Source: Pomacea canaliculata (lineage: Eukaryota > Mollusca > Gastropoda > Architaenioglossa > Ampullariidae). From it: a DNA stretch of 64,000 bases. This document shows positions 1 to 17,000 of the stretch, piece by piece. The number at the start of each line of letters is the position of its first letter. The stretch's first letter is position 1. The notes under the pieces were generated by a model. It was not told the origin of the DNA. It worked only from the letters and a program-made list of their open reading frames with translations, and searched no databases. The stretch is from assembly GCF_003073045.1 (NCBI RefSeq), contig NC_037595.1, positions 11,710,074 to 11,774,073 of the forward strand. The letters are read 5' to 3'. The position numbers and the translations under genes were made by a program.

Positions 1-3790
<3,790 letters not shown>

Positions 3791-6700
3791 CTGGGTTTCC
3801 CACCTTGCCACTCCGTGTCTGTTTGAATCGCTCTGCAGACAGGATAAATCAAAACCTCATTTGTTATTTTAATAATTAATATAGAATTCGGTTCATTCTC
3901 TCCGGTGGAGGGGAAATGCGTGTTTGTGTGTGTGTGTGGTGTCGCTCTGTACGTGTGTGTGTGTGAATTTGTATACGTATCCCTCGAAGAGTCAATAAGG
4001 AATGTTTAGCATTAACCATGGGCACTAATGGTGATATATCTATTAGAGTTTACCTCACAATTTGGAGATTAGCGCAGTTAGAAGTCACTGATCGGCTTTC
4101 ATGTCGAACAACAAATATAATGAAAAAGTGAAGAAGCAGATTTAGTGGCGATTCAGACTCGATCCATATTTCACCTCACCTTGATCTTCCACGACAGAGA
4201 AAAGCAAGAATTAAAATAGTTAAATGAACTCAGTATGTGTTCATCCATTCATCCAGACGATATGAAAATATTTTGTAATCTCTACCTCCTACAATTTTAC
4301 AAAGGTTATGTGAATGAATGGCCATTTTCCTCACAAAGAGGAGAGACACGGGCAGATCGAGGACAGCGTCAGAGGTCAGAGGTCACTTACAGGATACATT
4401 TCTTCTATTGCTGTTATTTATTTATCAACGAAATGTATTCGTGATCAGCTGCGACCTCGGTGTTGACCGACCTCTAGCAGATACCAACAATCATATTATT
4501 CAGTCGATAATGGCTGTACAGAAGTCTTCAACAAAAAGATTCATCAAGAACATATATATGTTGTAAAATTCACGGTGGAGAAAAAAAAAAGAAGAGGTCT
4601 AGTTCGCAAAATGCGTAGTTACAGCCAAAAATAATTTGCCTTCATGTTCACCACTGACACAAAGGTCGTCGGGATGGGCACAGGTGAACTGGCAACTTTT
4701 TGTTCAACATTAATCTTTTATTTAAAGAGGAAAACGATGGGTTGGTATCGACTTGACAGTCCACCTGCCTTTCAGCTCTGCCACAGCGTGAGAAACCTGA
4801 GTCGCCGGTGTCTCCAGGGCCGTGCAGTGGTTAACGATGACAGGTTAATTGTCTCTGTGCCAAGCAGCTTCCTCGCGTTGCGATAGTCTGCGTGACAGAA
4901 AGCTCCCACCTGCGTGATTAGAGTGCAGTCGCAGCCGTGTTTACAGGACGTGACGTTAGCAGACAGCAACTTCCGGCACAGCCGCCATCTTGTCACCTCG
5001 TCTCCTGTCAAAGTCCAGCGCTGCTGTAGACCGGCTAACTTCAATCAAGCAATGCCGATAGCGACAAGAAAATGCGCTTGACCCGGCCACGAGGTGAAGA
5101 CCACTCGAAAGGTCAGCCATTCGGCCACTGGTCACATACTGTCACTAAGCGTTCAGTGAAAGGAAGGGGGTAATTGACCGTTAGTTAAAGGGATATTACT
5201 CCTCGACCTTAGCATGAGTTTCGATCGGAAATATTCCAAATCCACCTTAAACAGTCATTGATAAGGACACGACGATTTGTCAAGCGATAAGAAAAAATTT
5301 GTAATGACATGGAAGAAAAGAATGGAAGAAAAGTGATGTAACACATGGTAGGCTGAACATGCATTCAGCTACGAAAATGTAAACAAACAACAACGGCATT
5401 TACACAGAAACCTTATTGCATTGATCACACAAGCAAACACTTTAAGGATAGTACTGTAAATCAGTTCTGAGAAGAGAGGCGACAACGCTGTGGATCAGGT
5501 TTGTGTTTCGTGCTCTGCATGTGTGTGTTCAGTGTTCAGTCGCACAAAACATTCTTTGTCGCAACAGTCCAAGGGGGATAATCCTCGCGTTCTCCGACCA
5601 ACTGCCTATGGCTTAGTCTGCGGTATTTGCAATATGTTGATATTGTCAATGGACACTAGTCGACCATCTTGTTTTACACGATGTACCTGCCGTTACACAC
5701 GAGGACACGAGGGCCAGTGGTGTGGACTTACATAAGTCTTTATACCTATATCTGTGGACAGGGGTTCGGCAGCGCGATGTTCGGAACCTTGGGATTGCAA
5801 ATAGTAGCATCTTTAGAGACAGCTCTATATGAAGGAGCAATTAACGTATTAATTAATTATATCCCAGGTGATTCTTGGATTAATATACATTTTTTTAGGT
5901 AGGTCCAACGTCTTCAGACCTATGGACGCCTTATTATCGTTTCATCTGTCTTTGCCGACGTGTACACGAAACAACAAGGGGATCAGAGTTCACACAGTCA
6001 GAGGTCCGGCAAGCGGACATAGGTCGATCACATCCTACAAAACAATGGCCTTGGGCAAAACACGGTTCAAGGTCAGAACGTGTCTTCCCAGCGACCAACA
6101 CAGGTTACACGTGGCTGGGTGGGTAAGGGGAGGGGTTACACTAAAACCCCTTCAAAATAGACTTCACCAAAAAATGTAGCATGACGACTACTAGTTTCTG
6201 TGCTTAAGTGATGGTCTCTTTCAAAATGTGCTAAACTTCAGATAGACCTTTGTCAAGAAAAAAAATTATTTTAAAAATAATTATTGTAATATATATTAAT
6301 ACATTCAGAAGTTATATGTGTATATCTCCAGCTCCCCCATTCATAACTTATCTGATGGGAATCACCAGGAACACCGAAAAAAGCATGCTGAAAGTTTTAC
6401 GGTCCACTCCAAAGCAGAAACAATGTGAAAGTTCTTTGACTGTGATCAGATAAAATTAGCGAAGATCAATAAAATTTGGTTTAAGCAAATATTTTGTTGT
6501 CGAGTGTCAGTGAGCTGTGTTTTTGTCGACCACCATGTCGTCATAATCGCAAAAGTAATAGTAATTCTGATGAAGTTTGTGAGCTCGGCTCAACATTTTT
6601 TTTTTTTAATGAATCGGTGCTGCTCGCTGGAAGCGTGAGACAGGAGACAAGCAAGTGCCCTCTGTCCTATTGACGGCTTGGGACATAATATAATTGTAAT

Positions 6701-7671
6701 ATAATTGTTGTGTATTAAAATGGAGGACGCGGAGATCACTGCATGGCTTATTGACTCAAAAGTCTTTAGTATTTCTTTGTAAGTTTCCATTAATTAATGA
6801 ATCTTTCCAACGTCGAGTATTCTACGAGCTATATTTAGAGACTTAATTTTAATCGGTTGCAAAAGAAATGTATATTTGGAAAAAAAATTGAGAGAAAATG
6901 ACAACGACCATTATGAGCAAAGTTAAGAGCATTATCAAGCAATGTGCTTTTTTTGAAATTATGTTTCGTTTTAAACGAGGGAAAATAATACAAAGACGAC
7001 GTACATTGAAAAATCAAGTGAAAAGAAAATAGAGGTGGATAGAGATAGAAAAAAATGGAGCATCAATAAAGTAACTGGAATAGGACAGGTATCGCTGAGT
7101 ATGTGGCTTTCATAAGGTCACACCATCATGAAAGACGGCAGCAGATCCGAGTGGACCGCCATCTCATGCCGGGTTTTGTTGAGCATAATCCTGGAATGGC
7201 GACAAATGAATGCTGATACAGTCAACCTCATTTCGCCACGGCAAATTTTCGATCCAAGTTTTACTCTCTCATGTCCCACCCTCTGCCCAGACCACGCACA
7301 TCTAAGAAAGGAGGTGCACAAGGAGTAATCTGACCGTCTGCAAACCAAATTTGATTTCAGAAGGGTGGAAACTGGTTTCTAGACACTTTTTTCTTTCCTA
7401 AGCAGACATTGTGAGTGGGATGGGATTTAGCCTGTCAACTGAATTTACAGTCAGACTTGCTTTGGGCCATCTAGTTGAGTGAGCCCAAGCAAAATAGCTA
7501 GTTGATAGTTGCTTGCTTGCCTTGGTGGGACTGCTTCCACCTAGAAGCTTGCACAAGAAGGGGCAAATCCCCGACGGCTGGCCCTGCAAACAGGTATCTG
7601 TGTTTCGAGACGAAATTTGAACCCTGGGTCTGTCACTCAAAAGAGTGTTTTATCCCTTAGACATTTAAGTA
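3791..7671. other. Intergenic, no gene recognised
   Basis: About 3.9 kb without a convincing coding region. It holds a GT-rich microsatellite near 3920-3965 and assorted AT-rich sequence. Open frames are under 110 codons and show no domain signature. A tRNA-like B-box (GGTTCAAATTTC on the minus strand, about 7610-7625) hints at an old tRNA-derived repeat at about 7400-7665. Confidence 0.4.
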
Positions 7672-7947
7672 CAGTGATACCTCGGTTCTCGAACATAATT
7701 CGTTCCGGGAGGACGGTCGAGTGTTATGAAACCCAAAGGAAATAATGGAACTGGATTAATTCGAGCCCAGAAAATGCTATTTACCTTTCGAATATTCGGC
7801 TCAACTCGGCTCAACTCGGCTCATCTCGGACGTTCGATGTTCGAGTTCCAATATTTGTTCGAATTCCAAGACAAAATTTTCTCGAATTTCCTGGTCGAAT
7901 ACCGATTTGGTCGAAAGTCAAGGCGTTCGAGAACCGAGGTATCACTG
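7672..7947. mobile_element. Mariner-like miniature inverted-repeat element (MITE)
   Basis: The ends are near-perfect inverted repeats of about 23 bp, CAGTGATACCTCGGTTCTCG at the left and its complement at the right. A TA dinucleotide flanks each side (7670-7671 and 7948-7949), as expected for Tc1/mariner target duplication. Length is about 276 bp with no transposase, so it is non-autonomous. Inside, a 10-bp CTCGGCTCAA unit is repeated about three times near 7797-7830. Confidence 0.75.
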
Positions 7948-9316
7948 TAGTTTATTTTATATGAAAATACCTAGGAGATGATGGTTATGGAGATGGGGTT
8001 GGACCTAAATACCTGGAAAAATTCCACAACGTGTGAATAGGTGTGCCGGCCAGACACGTACCCTAAAACGAAAGCTGAACCCAAGACCCAGATGTCCTAC
8101 TGGAGTGATGACAACCATCGTTTGAACCATCACACCATCAGGCCACCTCCAATCGATGGCGTCTGAGTGAAGACTAATTGGTTGCAAGCAAGTCAGCTAA
8201 AAGCAAGCTATCCTGCATGGCCGTCGGCTGTAAGCACGTCAACATTTGCTGTTGTGCCTTTGCTGCAATTTTTTTTTACTCGCCCACAATTTACGTTTTC
8301 CTGCGAGTTGGGCGACTTGTTAATTATACAATTATGTGTTATAACTATTGTTCTTCTTTCATAAAGATGATCTAAAGTAATTGGTTTGATTTTCATCATT
8401 TTATTTTAAAAACACATCTAAGTTTTGTTTCTTGTTTTGTTGGATGGTTCTGGATATCTTTTGCAAATTACTTTTTTAATTATTTTATTTAAGATTGTTA
8501 TGTTGAGAAGAAATTATATTTAAGGTTATAACAAAAATTAGCGTAGGGATTTGCTCTGTTCGCTTTTTTGGAGGGGAGAGGGGTAAGAGATGGAGCCGAC
8601 AAACACATCGCATGCAGCTGCTGCAAGTGTGGATGGTCACGACTGTGGCTTGTGGAGGCGGTCGGTGAGAGAGCGTGCAGATGGCAGCACTGTGGCCTGT
8701 CGTCACGCTGCAGTATCACTGCTGGCTTCCATTAGGTGATGATGTTTCTCGGCATTCGCTGCTCACGGTAAGTAACATTGTTTGGGCAGCTTCTAAAATC
8801 TTTCTACGGTTACCTTTTTAAAAATAAAACACAAATTTTGTTGGGCTAATATTTGGCAGCATTCATATTTGTGACGTGACTTTCATTTGCATATATATAA
8901 CGGATTGGTGTTGGTAACTGTTTCTTTGTAACTACCCAAAACAAAAGTAAGCAACATAAATTATATATATGTCTAGAATTGGATGTAGACATTTTATATT
9001 CTTTAGTAGCCCGTGTTGATGTGTTATTTAATGTACTAATCTCAAAGTCGGTAGACAAAACATTCCCGAAAAGGATTAATAAATATGTACACATATATTG
9101 ATTTTAATTTTGTTCTTTTTATCTTCTTCGAGACCCTTCATCCAAAAATATGGTCATACGAAGAAACGTTTGTGTATAACCATTATGTAAACACATTGCA
9201 CAACTCACTCAAATGTTCGTCCGTATTCGTCCTGTCATTGAGCCGATGTTGTCGTACACTTGCTTATGTGTCGATGATGATTGTAGGGGATTTAAAGGAC
9301 TAGTAAAGTGTTGTTT

Positions 9317-9410
9317 TTTTGTTTGTTTGTTTGTTTGTTTGTTTTTTGTTTGTTTGTTTGTTTGTTTGTTTTGTTGTTGGTTTGTTTTTCTTTTTGTTTT
9401 GTTTTGTCCT
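9317..9410. repeat. (GTTT)n microsatellite
   Basis: About 90 bp of GTTT units with minor interruptions, followed at 9418-9439 by an AATT tetranucleotide run. Confidence 0.9.
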
Positions 9411-9736
9411 AACGACAATTAATTAATTAATTAATTAATGCTCAGTGCAGATACTACTTCCCCAAATTTGGATGAATACCTCTCTGCCATTCTCCAGATA
9501 CACACCTAAAAACATCATCAGAAAGAGATCAGCAACACAGAGATGATAGTGCATGGAGTCGTTTATACTGTGATGGCCTCAGCTAATGGGAGAGCTGGGA
9601 TATATATGTATTAATTAGCCATAAGACGTCACGATTCTGTTGATGAAAATTATATCGGATTTTCTCTATTCTCTTTTTTCAACAGCACAGCAGGAGAAAA
9701 GTTGTGTCACCACCTTTTAGCTATCCCGGTTTGTTG

Positions 9737-9862
9737 GGTTTTTTTTTGGTTTTTTGTTTTTTGTTGTTGTTGTTTGTTTTTGTGTTTGTTTGTTTGTTTG
9801 TTGTTGTTTTTTTTTTTTGGGGGGGGGTTTTGTTTTTTTTTGTGTTGAGGGGGGGGGGATGC
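9737..9862. repeat. T/G-rich low-complexity tract
   Basis: A compound run of T homopolymers, GTTT units and two G homopolymers. Open frames crossing it are artefacts. Confidence 0.85.
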
Positions 9863-10563
9863 TTTTTTCCGTCAGTGACATGAAACTAATCCCGGACTTC
9901 GGCAATTGCCCTGTGTCACATGCTGGCAAACGATAATTCTTTAAAATTTCTCTTGGTCTTCCCTTTATCTTCCCTCCTATCTCTCGCTGTCTGAAAAATT
10001 TTGTTACTAATGGAAAACGACAGCATGAAGCGGGCCATTACATTTGTAACTTAAAATGTGTGTAGTTTAGATGTGCGCACTGTTGTTTCTATGTAGCTCG
10101 CACGTGCCGTTAGTCAAAGAAGCGCAGTGCTAATGGACAACCTGTTGTCCTGGCATCGTGCCTAAAAGCAATGTAGCATTTCTTGCAGTAATCAGGGCCC
10201 AGCACGATTGTGCGCGGGTTGAATGGCTAAAGGACCTTCATAACCAGCCACACACTGAATATGTTACCACGTGTAGAAAATATTGACATAACTATCCCAT
10301 TGTAGTCAACTGGCCCAAAAAGTCTCAAAATTTGACGTGTCCATATAAAGGCGGTTCATGCAATACAATTCAGTAGCTCGTAAAAAACAATTTAAAGCTT
10401 TCTTTGGCGCCTAGTGTCTTTGGTGTGCATCTGGGTCCAGATTGTCTTCCTGGTTTACGTTTGTGACAGAGTTTTACTGATGCTGTGGAGGAGAGGGACA
10501 AGTGTATACTTATCCAATTACTACCATCAGTTAATTAAACCGTGAAATTGTTTCAATGTCACA

Positions 10564-12286
10564 ATGAGTAATATCTCGCCTTTGCTAAGGTTTGGTTTAA
10601 AACAAATTCATCAGCCACAAACACGTCAGTCTTCCTTTGATTGCAGGAGGCGCCTAGCCCTATGTCTTGCCTTCACCTTGGCAGTCGTCGTTGTGGTGGT
10701 GCTTCAGCAAGGAGAGATCATGCGGAACATTCTTAACCAGACGATGCCCTGACGACACACTTTCTGTGGAAGAGGAGGAAAGACAAGGTTACTCGAGATA
10801 TTACCTGAATGGTGCAAACGCCACCAAACAGGTTGACAAGCTACCTAATATGTCTCTCATTTCTGTTGTCAGTGGACCTGCCTCCCACCAGAACCTGTTC
10901 TCTGTCCAACGGAAACACTGGCAAAATCTTGGTGGACGTGAACGAAGAATAAATGAATTAAGAAATATAAGCGGCGCGCAAAGAAACCAACCAGGCATAG
11001 AGGATGGATACAATGATGCCCACCTACCTGATTTTATTAAATCACATAAATCGAGGAATTATTCTGAACTTATTTCTAACCTTAAAAATGCGGGGTCATG
11101 GCTTATTAACACTAATTTTAATTTCTCTGGAACGGTAACTGTTGCAGAAAATGTCCTGAACTCCACGTCTGAAGAAATCCCTCTGAAAATGGGTGGAAGT
11201 CTGGGACTGTTCTCGAAGTCTGAAGAAAGCTTGAAAGATTCTGGAAGTCAAGAACACGGCAGAAGAGTGGCTACTAGGAACAAAACCGATGTCCACCATG
11301 TTTTCTTCTTGAAAGTCCACAAAGCCGCGAGCTCCACGGTTCAGAACATTATGTTTCGCTTTGCCCTCTCACATCATCTGCTGGTGATGGTGCCCAAGGA
11401 AGGACACATTCTGTCCCAGGCTACCAAAAACTGGGAGTCCAAAGGCTATCCATCTTCCGTCAGAGGCTGCTCGCTTCGACATGTTATGCAGCCACCTGGT
11501 TTTCAATGAAGACATCATTCGCAGGCGATTACATCTAGATACCGTCTATATTGGTGTCGTTCGACACCCCCTAGACCGATTTGTCTCCGCCTTCAGCTAC
11601 TACAAAAGCAGGTACAGGGTTCCGTATTGGTGTCCATCCCAGGAAAGGATCCCATCGCTACCTACCTACAAAATCCAGCCCTCTGGGAAAATACTGGAGA
11701 CTACGTGTCCTTGACAAGAAACCGCATGAGCTTCGACTTCGGAATGGAGCTTTCCGACATGAAGAACCCAGCGGCCGTGGAGAAGTATGTGGACTACCTG
11801 CAGTCTGTCTTTCATCTAGTCCTGGTTAGTGAACGTTTCGACGAGTCTATGATTTTGATGCGGCGTCGCCTGGGCTGGTCCTTGAATGACATGATCTACC
11901 GGAATGTCAACACCTATATAGGACCTGAAAAGTCGCACGTGTTCACGGAACAGGAGAAGCTGGCCCACCGCCACTTCAACGTCGCCGACTACGTGCTGTA
12001 CGAACGGTTTGCGAAGAGATTCGAAGAGCACGTGCAAGAGGAACTGGGACAGGGCCTGGCAGAGGAAGTTGAAGAATATCGGAGGATCCTGGCCCAGGTG
12101 GCCACATTCTGTGCGGAAGGAACAGCCGGAGTCTTGTACGTCAACGCCACGGACTGGAACGACGGCTTCGAGGTTGAGCGTCAAGAGTGCAAAACGATGT
12201 CTATGTCGGAGACCGGACTGGTGGAGATTGTTAGAAACGAACAGAACCTACGAATGAAGCAGCACATACCAAACCTAAATGTTTAA
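10564..12286 (+). CDS. Galactose-3-O-sulfotransferase-like protein, interrupted by three frame changes
   Basis: The predicted enzyme is a Golgi type II membrane protein that transfers sulfate from PAPS to the 3-hydroxyl of galactose on glycans or glycolipids. A basic start is followed by a hydrophobic anchor (LALCLAFTLAVVVVVVLQQ, about residues 31-49). A long stem rich in Asn and Ser comes next. The catalytic domain has a 5'-phosphosulfate loop VHKAASST (11315-11338), a 3'-phosphate motif VVRHPLDRF with the downstream Ser (11556-11603), and a conserved TRNRMSFDFG block, all typical of the GAL3ST family. The frame changes three times: near 10745 (CCC run), near 11455-11470, and near 11615-11625 (ATTGG). 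Each is a single-base event, and the second and third cancel. They could be sequence errors or make this a recent pseudogene. An acceptor-like site (TTGCAG at about 10647) leaves the true first exon uncertain. At about 574 codons it is longer than vertebrate members (about 400-490) because of the stem. Confidence 0.75.
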
Positions 12287-14084
12287 GTGAGAGTCTTAAA
12301 GCTTTAAATGCCGAAGCATTTTCTTTACTTTAAATTCGAGGACCACTTTCAAGTTTATGACGATCACTTACTGGAAAAGTACATGTCAAAATCATCAAAC
12401 AACATTTTTGTGATTTTAAGAAAATGTATCCAATATCCTAAATGTTGCCTAAAATTTCAAGATCAGTAGGATGAGGTGAAAAATTTCAGAGGGTCTAAGA
12501 GCATGGAATTTTTCAAGAACTAATGGTTAACTATAAGTATTAAATGTAATGACACTATTGTGACTTTTCTTGCAAAAGTTGGAGAAAATCCGCAACAGAT
12601 GTTTTACTGAATAACTTTTAAACTTGTTTTCTCCTTCAAAATGTACGTTTTTGTGCATCGGAAAGGACAACAAAGTCACTTCTAATAAATACTGTACAAT
12701 GAGATATTGAAAATTCGTCAAGTACAATCAGGTGCATTGCAAATGTCCGTGATAGATTCATTGCTGTAGATCAGCCACTCGCTCCCACCTCATCCCATTT
12801 TGGTTTTGGCTTATTAAGACACCTACAAAAAAAAACTGCCCCTTCTGGATTCCAAAGGATTTTCTCTTTTATGTTATTTGCCTCATTTCATGTCATTTAA
12901 AGCTTGGAATTACAGAGACACCACCCTAGCCTCATGTCTTATATTTATTTGTGAAGAGTAAATCTTTTCCATGTAACCATCCCTTTAGAAGACAGTAACC
13001 TGTGACCAGAAGCTAAGATCTTTAGAACCATGCAATTTACACCATCAAGAGAAAATCAAAACAGAAAATATAAATATTATTTATTTCATCCCATCAGATT
13101 CACAGTTAAAAATTTTTGTACAGATCTCAATATCTTCCCTCTTGCTTATGCATGTATGTTTGCACATCCACAAACACATGCACCACCCTGTCTGTAAAGC
13201 AAATTCATTTCTCATGGCAGTTGTTCATCAAAATCCAGTTGGTATACATGTGGTATTAATTCTATACTGTTCGCTACGCAGATGCAAATGTTTTTATAGT
13301 TACGCCTTACTTGCGTCGATACGATGGATTTGAATGAGTTAAACTTCAGCTTAATGCACAAGTAATGATTCTATCTGTGAAACTAAAGAAAAAGGAATTT
13401 GAAATGTCCCTGCATATGTTTCTACCTCAAGGCTGAGTATTGTCTTCTTTGATGCCAACTATCACTAAACTTGTGAACTTGCTATCAAATGATTAAGATG
13501 CAAGCGGAGCTGAACTAGCTCTTTCATGACATATACAATGCCCACATTTAGTGCGGAGCATACTGTTCCTACTGAATGTACTCATATGTGGTTTAAAGGG
13601 TACTCTGTGTGCAAAATATTTTTCCAATAGCTGTTCAAGCCTTTGATCAAAATTCTTGTTTGCAACAAAGGTCAAGAACTAGTTTCTTAGGACATTAACC
13701 TCCCAAATCAAACTTTTAAACAATTACAACACATTTCTGTGGTAAACTAATGAGAGTGCCCTAATGCTCTGGTGACCTACCAGCAGCTTAAGAGCTCAAC
13801 TTTATATTTGAATTCTGGAAGCGTTGTAGAGTAGGCCTTGGGATGGAGCAACAAATGACTAGCAGGTACCAACGAAAATTCACGGCACCTTGATTTGTAA
13901 ATGTGTAAAACTTGTGCACATCTAGAACACAACCACCTGCATGTCACGACATATGCATGCACAATCCACTGTTCCTAGCGAGAAAAATGTTTTCACACTA
14001 AGCACATAAGGAAATCATAATGTGCCCAGTTAAATGTACTCGTTTCTCGTTTGCAGCTGCATTTAAACTGTATTTGAACAAATT
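12287..14084. other. Intergenic between convergent genes
   Basis: This holds the presumed 3' UTR of the sulfotransferase gene (plus strand) and of the TFIIE-alpha gene (minus strand). No coding signal was found. AATAAA-like sequences occur on the minus strand near 13079-13086, but they lie 1 kb from the stop codon. Confidence 0.4.
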
Positions 14085-17000
14085 TCACTCATACATGTTC
14101 TCATAGATTTCTTGTCCTATTCTGATGTACTCCTCTTTTTCTAGTGGAGTCATAAGAGCCACCATATCTTCTGTGACATCATGGTATGGTACTCGCTTGT
14201 CACCAATGGTAACTATGGGAACAGCCTCATCTTCCTCATTGCTCTCCATTTCTTCATCATCACCTGAAAAAACAAAATGGATGTCAACTTTAAATGAAGC
14301 AGAAGACACCCATGGAAGTGATCATGATATTACTTCCTTAAATATTTCTAGTTGGTTTGAGTATCTTTCTAGCCAGATATTGACACGAGACAAGTATAAA
14401 GAAACCAGAATGACAATCACATAAGTTATTTCTTCTTACTCTTTGTTAGCTGTCACCATCACATGCACTTATACTGGCACATAAAGTAGTTTGATGTATG
14501 ACATATCTGCACCACACATTTTAAGTAGACAATTTTTTATGCAACTAGCTTATAAAAATCTGCCACAGAAGTAATGAAGTATTTGACAATTCATTCTTTA
14601 GGAAGGCTTTAAACAACAAGAATACAAATAGCTGACTAAATGAGACAGAACCATTGTCCTGCTCCTTCCCACCTGCTGGAGCAGTCCCTGCACCAAATCC
14701 ATCTCTCTCTGATTCATCACTGGACTCATTATCAGGCAATCGCGATGACCCTGCTTTGGGCTCGTGCACTAGCAATGTCTGCATGATGTCCTCACTAGGC
14801 ACCATCGTGCTTGAAATCAAACGACTAGGGCCTCCATCCTTTCCACCTATAGGCTGTAGACATTATTGTGCACAAAAGTTAGTGAACTGAAAATTATACA
14901 AGGCCATCATGAAAGACATTTAACAAATCAAGTGCTTTTTGCAAATAAAACCCATTCTTCTATGATGAACAAACTTTCTGAGATCTGGGTTTCCAGAAAA
15001 ATTTTGAATGCATTCTGATTGTGGAATAATAGGGGTAATGGTAGTTGGAGAAATTCACAGAAGTTTTACATCGCTAATAAATTCTTGGAAACTGCAACTT
15101 TAAAGCAATACATATATATAACAACCAATTTTACATTAGACCAATTGATGTACATATAAAAATGAGTACCCACAATACATTTCTGGTTAGAAATACATCA
15201 CCACCTAAATAAAGACCAAAAACATATAGGAAGAAACCTGAGTACCCAGAGAAAAAAGTAAACCAAAAGATTTACCAACTTACCAAACTGTCAAGCCCAT
15301 CCAGCATTGGGACACCATCTACAGTACTCTTTTGCATCCAGATTGGAACTTCCTTCTTTTCTACTGCCATTTTATCTACGTCATCATCTACTGTGATAGT
15401 AAACTGGTGTCACTATAACCAAATTCAATATTCCGCGATGCATCTCCACTCCATATGCCATTTTCACCTTTTGTTCTTTGTTGTGGTCCAGTTGGATTTC
15501 TGTAAGTTTGTAAGAAAAAGTACAATTTAAAAACTTTTAAAAAATGCATGACAACTTATATTTTTATCCTAAATCAAAAACAATTTTTGACATTTGGCAA
15601 ATTGTACACTTCTTTATCTTGTCTATATCAAACAAGAGCAATGACTTATTTCACGTTTAAATAAAATAGTAATGTAATCTTTTAATAAGTGTAAGCTGTT
15701 CATCAAATTAGAGAAAGCAGTGCCTGCATGTATGGCCTATTCATGGTTGAAGAATGAACGTCCATTACTGAAGCAAGACAGAACCCAGATAATGAGGAAA
15801 AAAATACAAAAAGTTATCCACAAGACGTAAACATCCAGAATTTTTTTTTATGCTAACTCTAAGCAGTGTAAACCTTATTAACCTAGACTCATTTCTCCTT
15901 TTCAACCATATGAGAAACACTAAGTTTTACTTAAAAACCTGAACCCTATTCATACTTTTGCATTTTCTTAAAATCTGTTGGCTCAGGCTCCAACAAATCT
16001 GGAGCAAGTCTGATTTCTTCACATTCTTGCAGCAAATCAAAGATGGGTTTGACTTGACTGTTGAATCGAGCCAGAGAAGTGCGTGCGTCCGCTCTTGGGA
16101 GAGAACTTTCATCCTCCAATACTTCCTCTTCACAAAATGTACATACAAGTTGCTTTGTCGTGTAGTCAAGGAGCTGCCCTATTTCAAAGTCTGTAAAGGT
16201 TTTTCCACATGCTTGACATCTGCCAGAAATCACAGCATAAGCAGCTATAGCTGTCACGTTTTTTTCCTCAAAAACATCCAAGTAGGTATATTCAAATTGT
16301 ACATTTTTATTTCACAGTTTATTTTCTTACATTCACAAAAAAGTATAGTAAAAGATGTGATTTTCACTGAATTGTTACATTTTTATAAACTGCTCTCAAA
16401 ATTTGTACAAATCATTGCTGTCTCAGCTATAATTATTTTGGGGGTTTTGTTTTGAAAAAAACAACAGTATGGCAGAGCCTAGTACTCCCCACTTGTCAAG
16501 AATACTAAAAAGTAAGGTATAAGAATGTAAATTTAAAAAAAAAAACTAATGACAGCCAGCCATTGAAAAGTTTTAAAAACATTAAGATGGATGTATTTTC
16601 AATACTATAAAACTTAACATCAATTAAGGGGAATAGTCTAAATTAATGTAAAAGAAAACAGGCAGTGATGATACAACTATCACAATCCTGTCAAAATATG
16701 AAGGCAGTCATAATAAAAGATAAGCAAAGGAAGTAGCGCCACCTTAAGGGTAACTCACTTGAAATTTGCTCTACTGCTGGTGGTGCGCTCCTCCAGTTCA
16801 ATTTTTTTGCGTATGTGGTCAAGCTTGTACTTTACTACATTGACAAAAACATTGTAACTAATGAAATAATAGCTATGTCGTGTTGTTCGACCTTCTTCAT
16901 CTGTTTCCACTCGCATCCGACTCTTAAGAAATTTTTCATTTTTCAATGTGTTTAGTAAAGAACGTAGATGTTTTTTCTCATATTTGAGCAGGTCAGCCAA

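Larger units (their letters stand above)
7948..10563. other. Intergenic, simple-repeat rich
   Basis: No gene is supported here. The stretch carries the GTTT and T/G tracts listed separately, plus AT-rich unique sequence. Open frames over the simple repeats encode low-complexity peptides and are not genes. Confidence 0.45.

Noticed and set aside
9213-9422. Phe/Val/Cys-rich small protein over the GTTT tract
   Set aside because: Pure translation of a microsatellite.
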